A stretch of 35,290 nt of DNA from an uncultured bacterium. GTDB lineage: Bacteria > Actinomycetota > Coriobacteriia > Coriobacteriales > Coriobacteriaceae. The translations under genes were made by a program, and so were the position numbers. The notes beneath the pieces were generated by a model, which was given only the letters and a program-made list of their open reading frames with translations, ran no database searches and was not told the DNA's origin. Below, in pieces: positions 15,557 to 23,019 of the stretch (positions within the stretch are counted from its first letter, which is position 1; each line of letters begins with the position of its first letter). The stretch covers positions 1-35,290 of the forward strand of contig CAJMRD010000007.1 of assembly GCA_905215725.1 (NCBI GenBank). The letters are read 5' to 3'.

Positions 15557-15694
15557 TTAGCTGAGGCGGTGGGATGTCGCTTTCTTTCCGACAAGGAAAA
15601 TCGCGCTCATCACGCGCCGTCACACTCGCACAGCTCGCGATGTGCTAGCGTTTGGGTGAATAAAACGAGCCCGTGCGGAAAGGATCCGGACCGT

Positions 15695-16180
15695 ATGCAA
15701 CGTGGAAGTACATCTCCGCTGTCCCGCGAGACCGATGCGCCCGAGACCATCGTCAAGCTGGAGTGCGACATCGACGATGCGTCGCCCGAGGTGCTCGCCT
15801 ACGCCGCTGACCGCCTGCGCGAGGCCGGCGCCCGCGAGGTGCACTGGCTGCCCCTCTACTGCAAAAAGGGCCGCCCCGGATGGCAGTTGCAGGTGATCTG
15901 CTCGCACGAGGATATCGAGCGCCTACAGACGATTATCTTTTTGGAGACCACGACCAACGCCGTTCGTTGCCAGGTGATGGAACGCGTTTGCCTGCCGCGC
16001 CGATTCGAGCAGGTGACAACGCCTTGGGGCGAGGTATCCGTTAAGGTGGCGACTCTGCCCGACGGCAGCGAGCGCGCGGCTCCCGAGTACGAGGATTGCG
16101 CCCGTCTTGCCCGCGAACATGACGTGCCGCTCCAACGCGTGATGCAGGCGGCTCAGAGCGCGGCGCTGCGATTCGAGTAA
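15695..16180 (+). CDS. stand-alone LarC C-terminal-domain (LarC2-like) protein
   Basis: This 161-residue protein matches only the C-terminal part of LarC, the nickel-inserting enzyme that makes the nickel-pincer cofactor of lactate racemase. Shared features are the KLECDIDDASPEVLAYA opening, LYCKKGRPGWQLQVIC, ETTTNAVRC and the ending APEYEDCARLAREHDVPL. There is no LarC N-terminal domain upstream, and no larA, larB or larE in the window. I chose the ATG at 15695 because GGAAAGGA at 15677-15684 precedes it. It may act with a LarC1 encoded elsewhere or have a different role. The downstream neighbours give no clue. Confidence 0.85.
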   Translation: MQRGSTSPLSRETDAPETIVKLECDIDDASPEVLAYAADRLREAGAREVHWLPLYCKKGRPGWQLQVICSHEDIERLQTIIFLETTTNAVRCQVMERVCLPRRFEQVTTPWGEVSVKVATLPDGSERAAPEYEDCARLAREHDVPLQRVMQAAQSAALRFE

Positions 16181-16252
16181 CACGGTAGATGGGCTCCACA
16201 TCCGTCGGGCCCCGTTTTCAGCCCCATCAACTCCGCTTAGAAAGGACTCCCC

Positions 16253-16801
16253 ATGAAATACCTCATCGCTTCCGACATCCATGGCTCGGCATACTGGGCC
16301 GAGCGCCTCTGCACTGCCATCGAATCCGAACAGCCCGACCGCATTGTGCTGCTGGGCGACCTGCTCTACCACGGCCCGCGTAACGACCTGCCGCGCGACT
16401 ATGCCCCCAAGCGCGTGATTCCGCTGCTCAACGCCCTGGCCGACCGCATCATCGCGGTGCGCGGCAACTGCGACGCCGAGGTCGACCAGATGGTCCTCGA
16501 CTTCCCCGTCATGGCCGACTACGCCACACTATTCGACGAGACCGGACGTGAACTGTTCCTGACGCACGGCCACGTTTTTGGCGCCGGTATGCACAACAGC
16601 GTCGACCACGCGCCCGCGCTGCCCGAGGGTTCCGCGCTCGTCTACGGCCACACGCACATCAAGGTTAACGAGGAAAGCGCCGCGCACCCGGGCCTGTGGC
16701 TCTTCAACCCCGGCAGCGTGAGCATTCCCAAGGACGGCACGCACAGCTACGGCATCTACGAGAACGGCGCGTTCCGCCATGTGATCCTGGAGGAGGACTA
16801 A
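16253..16801 (+). CDS. yfcE: YfcE-like metallophosphodiesterase
   Basis: This 182-residue calcineurin-like phosphoesterase of the YfcE/MJ0936 family has all metal-binding motifs in order: SDIHGS, GDLLYHGP, VRGNCD, LTHGH and YGHTH. The end, FNPGSVSIPKDGTHSYGIY, is typical of YfcE. Members hydrolyse phosphodiester bonds in vitro; the physiological substrate is unsettled. GAAAGGACT precedes the ATG. The next gene, mazG, starts 2 nt after its stop, so the two form an operon of likely nucleotide house-cleaning enzymes. Confidence 0.92.
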   Translation: MKYLIASDIHGSAYWAERLCTAIESEQPDRIVLLGDLLYHGPRNDLPRDYAPKRVIPLLNALADRIIAVRGNCDAEVDQMVLDFPVMADYATLFDETGRELFLTHGHVFGAGMHNSVDHAPALPEGSALVYGHTHIKVNEESAAHPGLWLFNPGSVSIPKDGTHSYGIYENGAFRHVILEED

Positions 16802-16803
16802 CC

Positions 16804-17664
16804 ATGGCCGAGCATATGGCTCAGCAAAATGACGAGGGTTCGCGCGACCTGTCCACGCTGGTCGACGCGTCGGCCGAGCTGCAGCATCTGGTGCAGACCA
16901 TCTGGCGCCTGCGTCAGCCCGATGGCTGCCCGTGGGACCGCGAACAGACGCATCAGAGCATTGGCAAGAACATGATCGAGGAAGCCTACGAGGCGCTCGA
17001 CTGCATCGAGACCGACGACGCGGCGCATCTGCGCGAGGAGCTGGGCGACGTGCTCATGCAGGTAGTGTTGCATGCGCAGATCGCGGCGGACGCCGGCGAG
17101 TTTACGCTGGCCGACGTGGCGCGCGATATCGACGCCAAGCTCATTCGCCGTCATCCGCACGTGTTTGGTGATGCGGATGCCGACAACTCCGACGAGGTGC
17201 TCAAGATTTGGGACGAGGTCAAGCTTGCCGAGAAGGCCGCCAAAGACCAGGCCGTGGCGGCAGGCGAGGCCGCGCCCGAGGGTCTGCTCGACGGCGTGCC
17301 TACGCACCTGCCGGCGCTGATGCAGGCTCAGAAGGTGTCGCGCAAGGCGGCTGCCGTGGGCTTTGAGTGGGAGACGGTCCAGGACGTGTGGGACGAGGTC
17401 GCCGAGGAGCGTGCCGAGTTTGAGGCCGAGGCTCCCGGCTCGCCCGAGCGCGAGATGGAGTTTGGCGACCTGCTCTTTGCCCTGGTCAACGTTGCGCGCA
17501 AGGAGGGAATCGACGCCGAGAGCGCCCTGCGTGCCAGCACGGCAAAGTTCCGCCGCCGCTGGGCCGCGATGGAGCGGATGGCGGCCGACGCCCACGTGGA
17601 TCTGGCCGAGCTTTCGACCCACGGCCTCAATGACCTCTGGGATGCCGCAAAGGCAGAGGAGTAA
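16804..17664 (+). CDS. mazG: nucleoside triphosphate pyrophosphohydrolase MazG
   Basis: This 286-residue protein has two MazG domains. The first contains CPWDREQTHQSI, EEAYEALDCIE and EELGDVLMQVVLHA; the second carries FEWETVQDVWDEVAEE and MEFGDLLFALVNVAR, with the paired acidic Mg-binding motifs. It hydrolyses NTPs to NMP and PPi and may limit (p)ppGpp or aberrant nucleotides. I chose the ATG at 16804 because it follows the yfcE stop with GGAGGA upstream; an earlier in-frame start lies inside yfcE. A strong terminator follows. Confidence 0.95.
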   Translation: MAEHMAQQNDEGSRDLSTLVDASAELQHLVQTIWRLRQPDGCPWDREQTHQSIGKNMIEEAYEALDCIETDDAAHLREELGDVLMQVVLHAQIAADAGEFTLADVARDIDAKLIRRHPHVFGDADADNSDEVLKIWDEVKLAEKAAKDQAVAAGEAAPEGLLDGVPTHLPALMQAQKVSRKAAAVGFEWETVQDVWDEVAEERAEFEAEAPGSPEREMEFGDLLFALVNVARKEGIDAESALRASTAKFRRRWAAMERMAADAHVDLAELSTHGLNDLWDAAKAEE

Positions 17665-17670
17665 GACTGC

Positions 17671-17711
17671 GGGAGCGACGGGACGGGCTTGTCCCATCGC
17701 TCCCATTATTT
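17671..17711 (+). terminator. rho-independent terminator of the yfcE-mazG unit
   Basis: GGGAGCGACGGGAC (17671-17684) pairs with GTCCCATCGCTCCC (17691-17704) with one mismatch, followed by ATTATTTTT. It is the strongest classical terminator in this part of the window. Confidence 0.9.
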
Positions 17712-17731
17712 TTAAAAAGATTGTATCCTTT

Positions 17732-17776
17732 GGCTAACTTAGGGCATAATGCAAAAAGTGCGATAAGGCTAACTTA
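17732..17776 (+). promoter_or_regulatory. direct repeat GGCTAACTTA in the eno promoter region
   Basis: GGCTAACTTA occurs at 17732-17741 and again at 17767-17776. Between them lies a -10-like CATAAT, with TTGTAT as a possible -35 about 18 nt before it. The repeat resembles half of a DtxR/IdeR-type box (GCTAACCTAA), but the other halves are poor. Binding of a regulator beside the eno promoter is therefore a guess. Confidence 0.35.
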
Positions 17777-17852
17777 TGAACCTGCGCGCCGCTGTAGCGT
17801 GCAAGCCGTGTCGCCAAGCATTCAACCCGTTTCCAAGTGAGAGGGAGACAAC

Positions 17853-19142
17853 ATGAGCGATATTTTGGATGTCTACGGTCGCGAGGTGCTCGACAGCCGC
17901 GGCAACCCCACCGTCGAGGTTGAGGTCGTGCTCGAGGACGGCAGCTTCGGCCGCGCGATGGTGCCTTCGGGCGCTTCGACCGGCGCCTTTGAGGCATGTG
18001 AGCTGCGCGACGGCGACAAGGGCCGCTATCTGGGCAAGGGTGTCTCGCAGGCCGTCGAGCACGTCAACAACGAGTGTGCCGATGCCGTCGTGGGCCTCGA
18101 CGCCTTCGATCAGCGCGCCGTCGATGCCGCGCTAATCGCCGCGGACGGTACACCCAACAAGACCAAGCTCGGCGCCAACGCCATTCTGGGCGTGTCGCTG
18201 GCCGTTGCCCGCGCCGCAGCCGAGTCGGCGGGCCTGTCGCTGTACCAGTACCTGGGCGGTGTCAACGCCCATCTGCTGCCCACGCCCATGATGAACATCC
18301 TCAACGGCGGCGTGCACGCCGACAACAACGTCGACTTCCAGGAGTTCATGATCATGCCGGTGGGCGCCCCGAGCTTTGCCGAGGGTCTGCGCTGGTGTGC
18401 CGAGGTCTATCACACCCTCAAGGGCGTGCTGCACGAGGCCGGCTTGGGCGGCGGCGTGGGCGACGAGGGCGGCTTTGCGCCCAACCTCAAGACCAATGCC
18501 GAGCCATTCGAGTACATCACCAAGGCCGTCGAGAAGGCCGGCTTTAAGCCCGGCGTCGACTTCATGTACGCTATGGATCCGGCCTCGACCGAGTTCTACA
18601 ACGCCGAGACCGGCATGTACGAGCTCAAGGGCGAGGGTGTTGAGTACACGAGCGCCCAGATGGTCGATTACTGGGAGAAGCTTGTCGACACCTACCCCAT
18701 CATCTCCATCGAGGACGGCATGGCCGAGGAGGACTGGGACGGTTGGGTCGAGCTTACCCAGCGCATTGGCAACAAGGTGCAGCTGGTGGGTGACGACCTG
18801 TTCGTCACCAACACCGAGCGCCTCAAGAAGGGCATCGAGCTGGGCGCCGCCAACGCGATTCTGGTCAAGGTCAACCAGATTGGCACGCTCACCGAGTCAC
18901 TCGAGGCCATCGAAACCGCCAAGGAGGCCGGCTACGCCTGCATCGTGAGTCACCGCTCCGGCGAGACCGAGGACTCCACCATCGCCGACCTGGTCGTGGG
19001 CGTCAATGCCGGCCAGATCAAGTCGGGCGCCCCGTGCCGTAGCGACCGCATCGCCAAGTACAACCAGCTCATCCGCATCGAGGACGAGCTCGAGGGCAGC
19101 GCGCGCTACGCCGGCAAGGCCGCGTTCTACAACATTCGCTAG
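17853..19142 (+). CDS. eno: enolase
   Basis: This 429-residue glycolytic enzyme interconverts 2-phosphoglycerate and phosphoenolpyruvate. It is complete and typical: AREVLDSRGNPT-type N-terminus (GREVLDSRGNPTVEVEV), SGASTGAFEACELRD, GDEGGFAPN with the catalytic Glu, the SIEDGMAEEDW metal region, ILVKVNQIG with the catalytic Lys, and SHRSGETEDSTIADL. GAGAGGGAG precedes the ATG. Codon use is strongly biased, as expected for a highly expressed gene. PEP from this step also powers the PTS proteins in the window. It is a single-gene unit between two terminators. Confidence 0.99.
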   Translation: MSDILDVYGREVLDSRGNPTVEVEVVLEDGSFGRAMVPSGASTGAFEACELRDGDKGRYLGKGVSQAVEHVNNECADAVVGLDAFDQRAVDAALIAADGTPNKTKLGANAILGVSLAVARAAAESAGLSLYQYLGGVNAHLLPTPMMNILNGGVHADNNVDFQEFMIMPVGAPSFAEGLRWCAEVYHTLKGVLHEAGLGGGVGDEGGFAPNLKTNAEPFEYITKAVEKAGFKPGVDFMYAMDPASTEFYNAETGMYELKGEGVEYTSAQMVDYWEKLVDTYPIISIEDGMAEEDWDGWVELTQRIGNKVQLVGDDLFVTNTERLKKGIELGAANAILVKVNQIGTLTESLEAIETAKEAGYACIVSHRSGETEDSTIADLVVGVNAGQIKSGAPCRSDRIAKYNQLIRIEDELEGSARYAGKAAFYNIR

Positions 19143-19214
19143 GCAAGCGGCGTGTGCGGGGGCGGGGCTGACTCGGTTCCTCTCCGCCCTGGCTGGATGC
19201 CGCAAAACGCTATG

Positions 19215-19246
19215 GGCGCTGGGCCATACGGCTCAGCGCCTTTTTT
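19215..19246 (+). terminator. eno terminator
   Basis: GGCGCTGGGCC (19215-19225) pairs with GGCTCAGCGCC (19230-19240) around ATAC, with one G-U pair, followed by TTTTTT. It lies 73 nt after the eno stop. Confidence 0.9.
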
Positions 19247-19285
19247 ATGTCGAGCAAAGGCTGGCGAAGGCGGTGCGGGCACTCG

Positions 19286-19294
19286 TGCTATAAC
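19286..19294 (+). promoter_or_regulatory. extended -10 promoter for the FtsB-like/Ppx pair
   Basis: TGCTATAAC is an extended -10 element (TG-n-TATAAC) about 44 nt before the ATG at 19338 and directly downstream of the eno terminator. No strong -35 is visible, which fits an extended -10 promoter. Confidence 0.45.
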
Positions 19295-19337
19295 TAAAAG
19301 ACTTAGCGCAAACAAACCTCAACCGCACAAGGCGCAC

Positions 19338-20099
19338 ATGGATCAGATTTACGACAACAGGTACTATTCCGCCGGTTCGCGTGAGCCGTCACCTCGCCGT
19401 GCGCATTCGGTGCAGCTTGGCGGGTCTGGTTATGCTGGCGCTGATCGCTCCAGGTATAGCTCGCCGGCGACTTCGCATCCCAATGCTCAGCCAAATAGTT
19501 CCTCGGATGGTCCGGTGCGCCCATCGCGTTCCAGGCGTGCGTCGCGCCCTTCGACCCAGGCGTCCGGCGAGCCGCGCCGTCCCTCGAGCCGTCTTTCGGG
19601 CTCGGACTTCATGCATTACGCCAACGACAACGCGGTGGTCAAGGCAATTTACGACTTTACCCACGGTCCTCAGCGAGGGCTATTCATCGGCATCGTTGTG
19701 GCGCTGGCGCTTGTGAGCCTGTATTTCCCCGTGCGCGATCTGTACGTGGCAAAGCGTTCGAGCGATATCTTGGCCAAGCAGGTCGAGATTCGCCAGCAAT
19801 ACAATGACGAGCTGCAAAAAAGCGTCGACAAGCTGCTCTCGGAGGAGGGTATCAAGGACGCGGCATCCGAGGACCTGGGCTTGGTGATGCCCGGCGAGAA
19901 GAGGATTGAAGTGCAGGGCCTGGACGACGATTCGGATGCCTCGTCGAGCAAAAAATCCTCAAACGCCAAGAAGGCCAGCGAAGTTGCCAAGGAAATCGAA
20001 GAAGTCGGTAAGGACGCGCCGTGGTACATCCAGGCGCTCGACATGCTGTTTGGGTTTAACGGCGTCGAGGGCCAGACGGTCGTGTCCAACGGCAAATAG
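19338..20099 (+). CDS. septum formation initiator family protein (FtsB/DivIC-like)
   Basis: This 253-residue protein has a long, Ser/Pro/Arg-rich, probably disordered N-terminal part (residues 1 to about 95). One membrane segment follows, GLFIGIVVALALVSLYFPV, and then a charged helical stretch (AKRSSDILAKQVEIRQQYNDE) likely to form a coiled coil outside the membrane. An acidic/Lys-rich linker and a hydrophobic C-terminus end the protein. The order is that of FtsB/DivIC proteins, which link FtsL and FtsQ/DivIB in the divisome. The basic cytoplasmic tail is longer than in enteric FtsB, as in many Actinobacteria. I chose the ATG at 19338; earlier in-frame starts lie in the eno terminator region. 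Eno followed by an ftsB-like gene and ppx is a common actinobacterial order. Confidence 0.8.
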   Translation: MDQIYDNRYYSAGSREPSPRRAHSVQLGGSGYAGADRSRYSSPATSHPNAQPNSSSDGPVRPSRSRRASRPSTQASGEPRRPSSRLSGSDFMHYANDNAVVKAIYDFTHGPQRGLFIGIVVALALVSLYFPVRDLYVAKRSSDILAKQVEIRQQYNDELQKSVDKLLSEEGIKDAASEDLGLVMPGEKRIEVQGLDDDSDASSSKKSSNAKKASEVAKEIEEVGKDAPWYIQALDMLFGFNGVEGQTVVSNGK

Positions 20100-20119
20100 C
20101 GCCCGGAGGGGAGCCCGCA

Positions 20120-21121
20120 ATGGCAGATTACAAACGCTATAAGGTAGCCGCGATTGACCTGGGAACGGTGTCGTCGCGACTGGTGTTGGCCCAGGTCGAG
20201 GGCGGGGCAATCGTGGAATCGTCCAAGCATACCGAGATTACCGATCTGGGTGAGGGCGTGGACGCGACGGGCCGCTTTTGCGAGGCGGCCGTTGAGCGCG
20301 TGCTCGCTGCGTGCCGCATGTTTGTGGACGAGGCTCGTGCCTTTGGGGCCGCGTGCATCTGCACCACCTGCACGAGCGCCGCGCGTGATGCGTCCAACGC
20401 AGCACTGCTGCTGGACGGCCTGCGCGATCTGGGGCTTGAGCCACAGGTGATTCCGGGCGAGGTCGAGGCACGCCTGACGTTTTTTGGCGTGGCGCACGAC
20501 TTTGCCGGCGAGCGCATCATCGTCGCCGATTCGGGCGGTGGCTCCACGGAGCTCGCGACGGGTGTGTACGCACCGGAGCGCGGGGTCTTTGCGCTGGAGG
20601 GAACGCGCTCACTGGACATCGGTTGCCGTCGCGTGACGGAGCGGTTTTTTTCGGCGCTGCCGCCAACGGACAGTGAACTTGCCGCCGCTGGCGTATGGGC
20701 GGGCGAGCAGTTCGGGGCTTACTTTGAGGGCCTGCCTGTCGACTTTGAGCGCGCCGAGCGCCTCGTCGCGGTGGGCGGTACCGTCACCACGCTCGTGGCG
20801 CTGGTCCACGAACTGGAGCCGTACGACTCGAGCTTTGTGCACCTGCGCGAGCTTTCGATGGAGCAGATCTCGGCCGCCATCGATCGTATATCTACGCTGG
20901 ATGTGGAGGGTATCGCTGCGCTGCCGGGCGTGCAGCCCAAGCGCGCGGGCGTGATTCTGGCCGGCGCCGTGGTGATTCGCGAGCTCATGCGCGCCGGTGG
21001 CTACGATGCGCTCACCGTAAGCGAGAACAGCCTACTCGCTGGCATGGTCGCCACCATCAACGAGGTTCTCGACGGCGCGACTCCCACCATCGCCTGGACC
21101 CCCAGCCTCAGCGCCCTTTAA
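20120..21121 (+). CDS. ppx: Ppx/GppA-family phosphatase
   Basis: This 333-residue ASKHA-fold protein matches exopolyphosphatase/pppGpp phosphatase. Motifs are AAIDLGTVSSRLVLA at the N-terminus (the usual Asn after GT is Val here), CTTCTSAARDASN, PGEVEARLTF, the phosphate loop VADSGGGSTELATG and VAVGGTVTTL. It has only the two N-terminal lobes, without the HD-like extension of E. coli Ppx, as is normal for the short actinobacterial form. GGAGGGGA at 20105-20112 gives the start. It forms a unit with the preceding divisome-like gene. Substrate preference cannot be told from sequence. Confidence 0.92.
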   Translation: MADYKRYKVAAIDLGTVSSRLVLAQVEGGAIVESSKHTEITDLGEGVDATGRFCEAAVERVLAACRMFVDEARAFGAACICTTCTSAARDASNAALLLDGLRDLGLEPQVIPGEVEARLTFFGVAHDFAGERIIVADSGGGSTELATGVYAPERGVFALEGTRSLDIGCRRVTERFFSALPPTDSELAAAGVWAGEQFGAYFEGLPVDFERAERLVAVGGTVTTLVALVHELEPYDSSFVHLRELSMEQISAAIDRISTLDVEGIAALPGVQPKRAGVILAGAVVIRELMRAGGYDALTVSENSLLAGMVATINEVLDGATPTIAWTPSLSAL

Positions 21122-21134
21122 CCATCCCCTCATA

Positions 21135-21201
21135 AGTTGCGGTGAAATACGGACTAAAATCGCCCTTTCGGGCACCAAACAGTCCCTATTCCACCGCAAC
21201 T
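21135..21201. repeat. GTTGCGGTG...CACCGCAAC inverted repeat, copy 1
   Basis: Arms 21135-21155 and 21181-21201 are reverse complements with two mismatches. The arm begins AGTTGCGGTG and the other ends CACCGCAACT. A closely related, perfect version lies at 22717-22789, on the other side of the ATPase gene. The spacer has its own small hairpin, GCCCTTTCGGGC. Confidence 0.85.
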
Positions 21202-21206
21202 CAACA

Positions 21207-21256
21207 GCCGGCACCTGGGGACGTTCCTTTTCTGCCGGCACCTGGGGACAGTCCTT
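21207..21256 (+). repeat. two tandem REP-like units (GCCGGCACCTGGGGAC...)
   Basis: Units at 21207-21229 and 21234-21256 share GCCGGCACCTGGGGAC followed by GT or AG and TCCTT, with a 27-nt period. An inverted pair with the same period occurs at 30066-30115. They fill the gap between ppx and the ATPase gene. No gene is visible in this 155-nt gap. Confidence 0.8.
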
Positions 21257-21276
21257 GCGGGGCGTCCCCACAGCGC

Positions 21277-22578
21277 CTATGCCAGCTTGTCGATCTGCCC
21301 AATCTCCCAAAGCGGAATATTGATGAGCATGCCCTCGTCTCTATATGCCGCCAGGGAGCTCCTCACGCAACGCTCGAGTTTGAATTTTTCGCAGGCTATT
21401 TTCAGACTCTTCGCTTTAAGGTTCTCTGCCGCCTTGACCTCAAGCGGAAGCACGGTTCCCGCATGGTCGATGGCAAAGTCGGTTTCGGCATTGCCGGAGG
21501 TAGAGGACCAATACGCGGGAGTTTTGTCCTGGAGCAAAAGCTCCTGCGCGACGTATTGTTCGGTCAGCGAACCTTTGAACTCGGTAAAAACAGCGGATCC
21601 GTTAAGAACGATGGCCGGAGAGAGACCGGAGAGCGCTCCGAGGATGCCGGTGTCGATGCAGAACAGTTTGAAGCCCGAGAGGTCTTCGTAGCTCGAGAGC
21701 GGCGCCTTTAGAGCGGAAACACGTGGCACCTTATGAACGATTCCGTAGTCCGTGAGCCACTGGAGGCTTTCCTCGAAATCGCGTGCGCGCGCTCCGGGAC
21801 GAAGGGCGCCGTAGACAAACTTCTTGTTCTCCTTTGCAAGCTGGCCGGGAAGGGATTTCCAAACCAACCCCATGCGCTCGACGATGCGGGCGGGTGCATG
21901 TTTGCCAAAATCGGATTCGTAAGCCTCGATGATTTGCTGCTGAAGCCTTCGGGCTTCGATGAAGTCGCGTGTCTCGGCGAAAGTGGAGACAACTTCGGGC
22001 ATACCGCCGACAACAAGGTATTCCTTGAGCAAGTGCTCGAGCTTTTCGGTAACGTTTGCTAGAAGGTTCATGTCTGCGGCAAGGATGGCGTCGGCGAGCG
22101 GGTTGCCGTCGACGGCACGAACGAACTCAGCAAACCCCATGGGACGCATGGTGAGCTGGTCGATTTTGCCGACGGGAAATGACTCGTTTTCGCGTCGGAG
22201 CGCGAGGCCCATATAGGAACCGGCTGCTACGATGTGGTATTCGGGTGCAAGCTCGTTGAAGTACTTGAGCGAGGTGATCCCGCGTGGCGCCTCTTGGATT
22301 TCGTCGAAGATGATGAGCGTGTCTTCCGGCGTTACGGTTTGGCCACGTAGGAGTTCTATCTGGGAGATGATGCGCTTGGGGTCGAGGTCCCCATCGAACA
22401 GCGAGCGTGTGCTCGGCTCGAGCATAAAGTCAAAACGAATGACGTTTCGATACTGCTGGCTTGCGAATTCGTTAAGAAGCCAAGTCTTTCCTGTCTGGCG
22501 GGCTCCCCTAAGCAAGAGAGGTTTGCGATTCGCCCTTGATTTCCAAGCGATAAGTTCACTCATAAGCTGTCGCTGCAT
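21277..22578 (-). CDS. AAA+ ATPase with DUF4143 domain
   Basis: This 433-residue protein has an N-terminal AAA ATPase domain: Walker A GARQTGKTWLL with Lys31, and Walker B TLIIFDEIQ. A C-terminal DUF4143 domain follows. Near the C-terminus ETDFAIDHAGTVLPLEVKAA resembles a PD-(D/E)XK nuclease-like metal site. Such proteins are common in gut bacteria, often in many divergent copies, and their role is unknown; defence or mobile-element functions have been suggested only by fold. I chose the ATG at 22578 because GGGAGG directly precedes it. The gene is more AT-rich and less codon-biased than its neighbours and is bracketed by repeats, both signs of transfer. Confidence 0.88.
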   Translation of the reverse strand: MQRQLMSELIAWKSRANRKPLLLRGARQTGKTWLLNEFASQQYRNVIRFDFMLEPSTRSLFDGDLDPKRIISQIELLRGQTVTPEDTLIIFDEIQEAPRGITSLKYFNELAPEYHIVAAGSYMGLALRRENESFPVGKIDQLTMRPMGFAEFVRAVDGNPLADAILAADMNLLANVTEKLEHLLKEYLVVGGMPEVVSTFAETRDFIEARRLQQQIIEAYESDFGKHAPARIVERMGLVWKSLPGQLAKENKKFVYGALRPGARARDFEESLQWLTDYGIVHKVPRVSALKAPLSSYEDLSGFKLFCIDTGILGALSGLSPAIVLNGSAVFTEFKGSLTEQYVAQELLLQDKTPAYWSSTSGNAETDFAIDHAGTVLPLEVKAAENLKAKSLKIACEKFKLERCVRSSLAAYRDEGMLINIPLWEIGQIDKLA

Positions 22579-22601
22579 ATTGCCTCCCAACCCTCTCGGC
22601 T

Positions 22602-22607
22602 AGTATA
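22602..22607 (-). promoter_or_regulatory. -10-like TATACT for the ATPase gene
   Basis: On the minus strand TATACT lies 24 nt before the ATG at 22578. The -35 position falls within the first copy of the TTTCCATCGGAAA repeat (22622-22635), so a protein bound there would block or recruit RNA polymerase. Confidence 0.45.
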
Positions 22608-22621
22608 AGGCCATTTGGTCG

Positions 22622-22705
22622 TTTCCATCGGAAAATGTGCGAGACAACCACGTTTTTCCATCGGAAAATGTGCGAGACAGCCACGTTTTTCCATCGGAAA
22701 ATGTG
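22622..22705. repeat. 33-bp tandem repeat with TTTTCCATCGGAAAA palindrome, three copies
   Basis: CCATCGG recurs at 22625, 22658 and 22691, exactly 33 nt apart. Each sits in the palindrome TTTTCCATCGGAAAA (the first copy is one T short) followed by TGTG, and the 33-nt units are nearly identical. Spacing of about three helical turns would place all three on the same DNA face, as in an operator array. It lies directly upstream of the ATPase gene. Confidence 0.9.
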
Positions 22706-22716
22706 TAAATACCAAC

Positions 22717-22789
22717 CTAAGTTGCGGTGGAATAGTTCCTAAATGGGCTGATAAACTGCCAAAACAGGAACTATTCCACCGCAACTTAG
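22717..22789. repeat. perfect 24-bp inverted repeat (GTTGCGGTGG family), copy 2
   Basis: Positions 22717-22740 (CTAAGTTGCGGTGGAATAG onward) are the exact reverse complement of 22766-22789, with a 25-nt spacer. This is the intact relative of the repeat at 21135-21201. The two copies enclose the ATPase gene and its operator-like repeats. Confidence 0.9.
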
Positions 22790-22804
22790 AGCCCCGCCGG
22801 CGTG

Positions 22805-22844
22805 TAAAAGAAACGAGCCCGCATCCCTTGGGGACACGGGCTCG
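22805..22844 (-). terminator. duplicate copy of the tRNA-Leu terminator
   Basis: Reading the minus strand, CGAGCCCG (22837-22844) pairs with CGGGCTCG (22814-22821) and is followed by TTTCTTTT. It is nearly the same hairpin as the one after the intact tRNA (22968-23008) and follows a copy of the tRNA 3' tail at 22856-22873. Confidence 0.75.
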
Positions 22845-22855
22845 AAAGCTCCATA

Positions 22856-22963
22856 TGGTAGGGGCGGTGGGACGTCCGCGCATTTGCTGCGCAAATACGC
22901 ACCGGCTTCGGACGCTGCGCGTCCGCTTAACGCTCGCCCCCTCGCGGGTTCGAGTCCCACCGG
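22856..22963. pseudogene. tRNA-derived remnant
   Basis: The 18 nt at 22856-22873 are identical to the 3' end of tRNA-Leu including the CCA (23020-23037). At 22946-22963 the T-arm reappears in inverted orientation (GGGTTCGAGTCCCACCGG). Between them lie two small perfect hairpins, both with a TGC loop: ATTTGC/GCAAAT (22882-22896) and GGACGC/GCGTCC (22910-22924). No complete cloverleaf can be drawn, so it is a rearranged fragment and not a gene. Confidence 0.65.
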
Positions 22964-22967
22964 CATC

Positions 22968-23008
22968 TAAAAGAAGCGAGCCCGCATCCCTGGGGAACAC
23001 GGGCTCGC
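22968..23008 (-). terminator. tRNA-Leu terminator
   Basis: On the minus strand GCGAGCCCG (23000-23008) pairs with CGGGCTCGC (22976-22984), followed by TTCTTTT. It begins 12 nt after the encoded CCA of the tRNA. Confidence 0.85.
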
Positions 23009-23019
23009 AAGCAATCACA

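Noticed and set aside
22622..22705. CRISPR array
   Set aside because: Three 33-nt units repeat in full, including what would be spacers, so there are no unique spacers, and no cas genes are near.
22856..22963. A second functional tRNA gene
   Set aside because: Only the 3' tail and an inverted T-arm are present; no acceptor pairing or anticodon arm can be drawn.
22560..23018. 152-codon minus-strand frame whose 11-residue repeat (HFPMEKRGCLA) comes from the 33-bp tandem repeat
   Set aside because: It runs through the tRNA terminator, tRNA remnant and inverted repeat into the ATPase start region. The in-frame repeat is a by-product of 33 being divisible by three.
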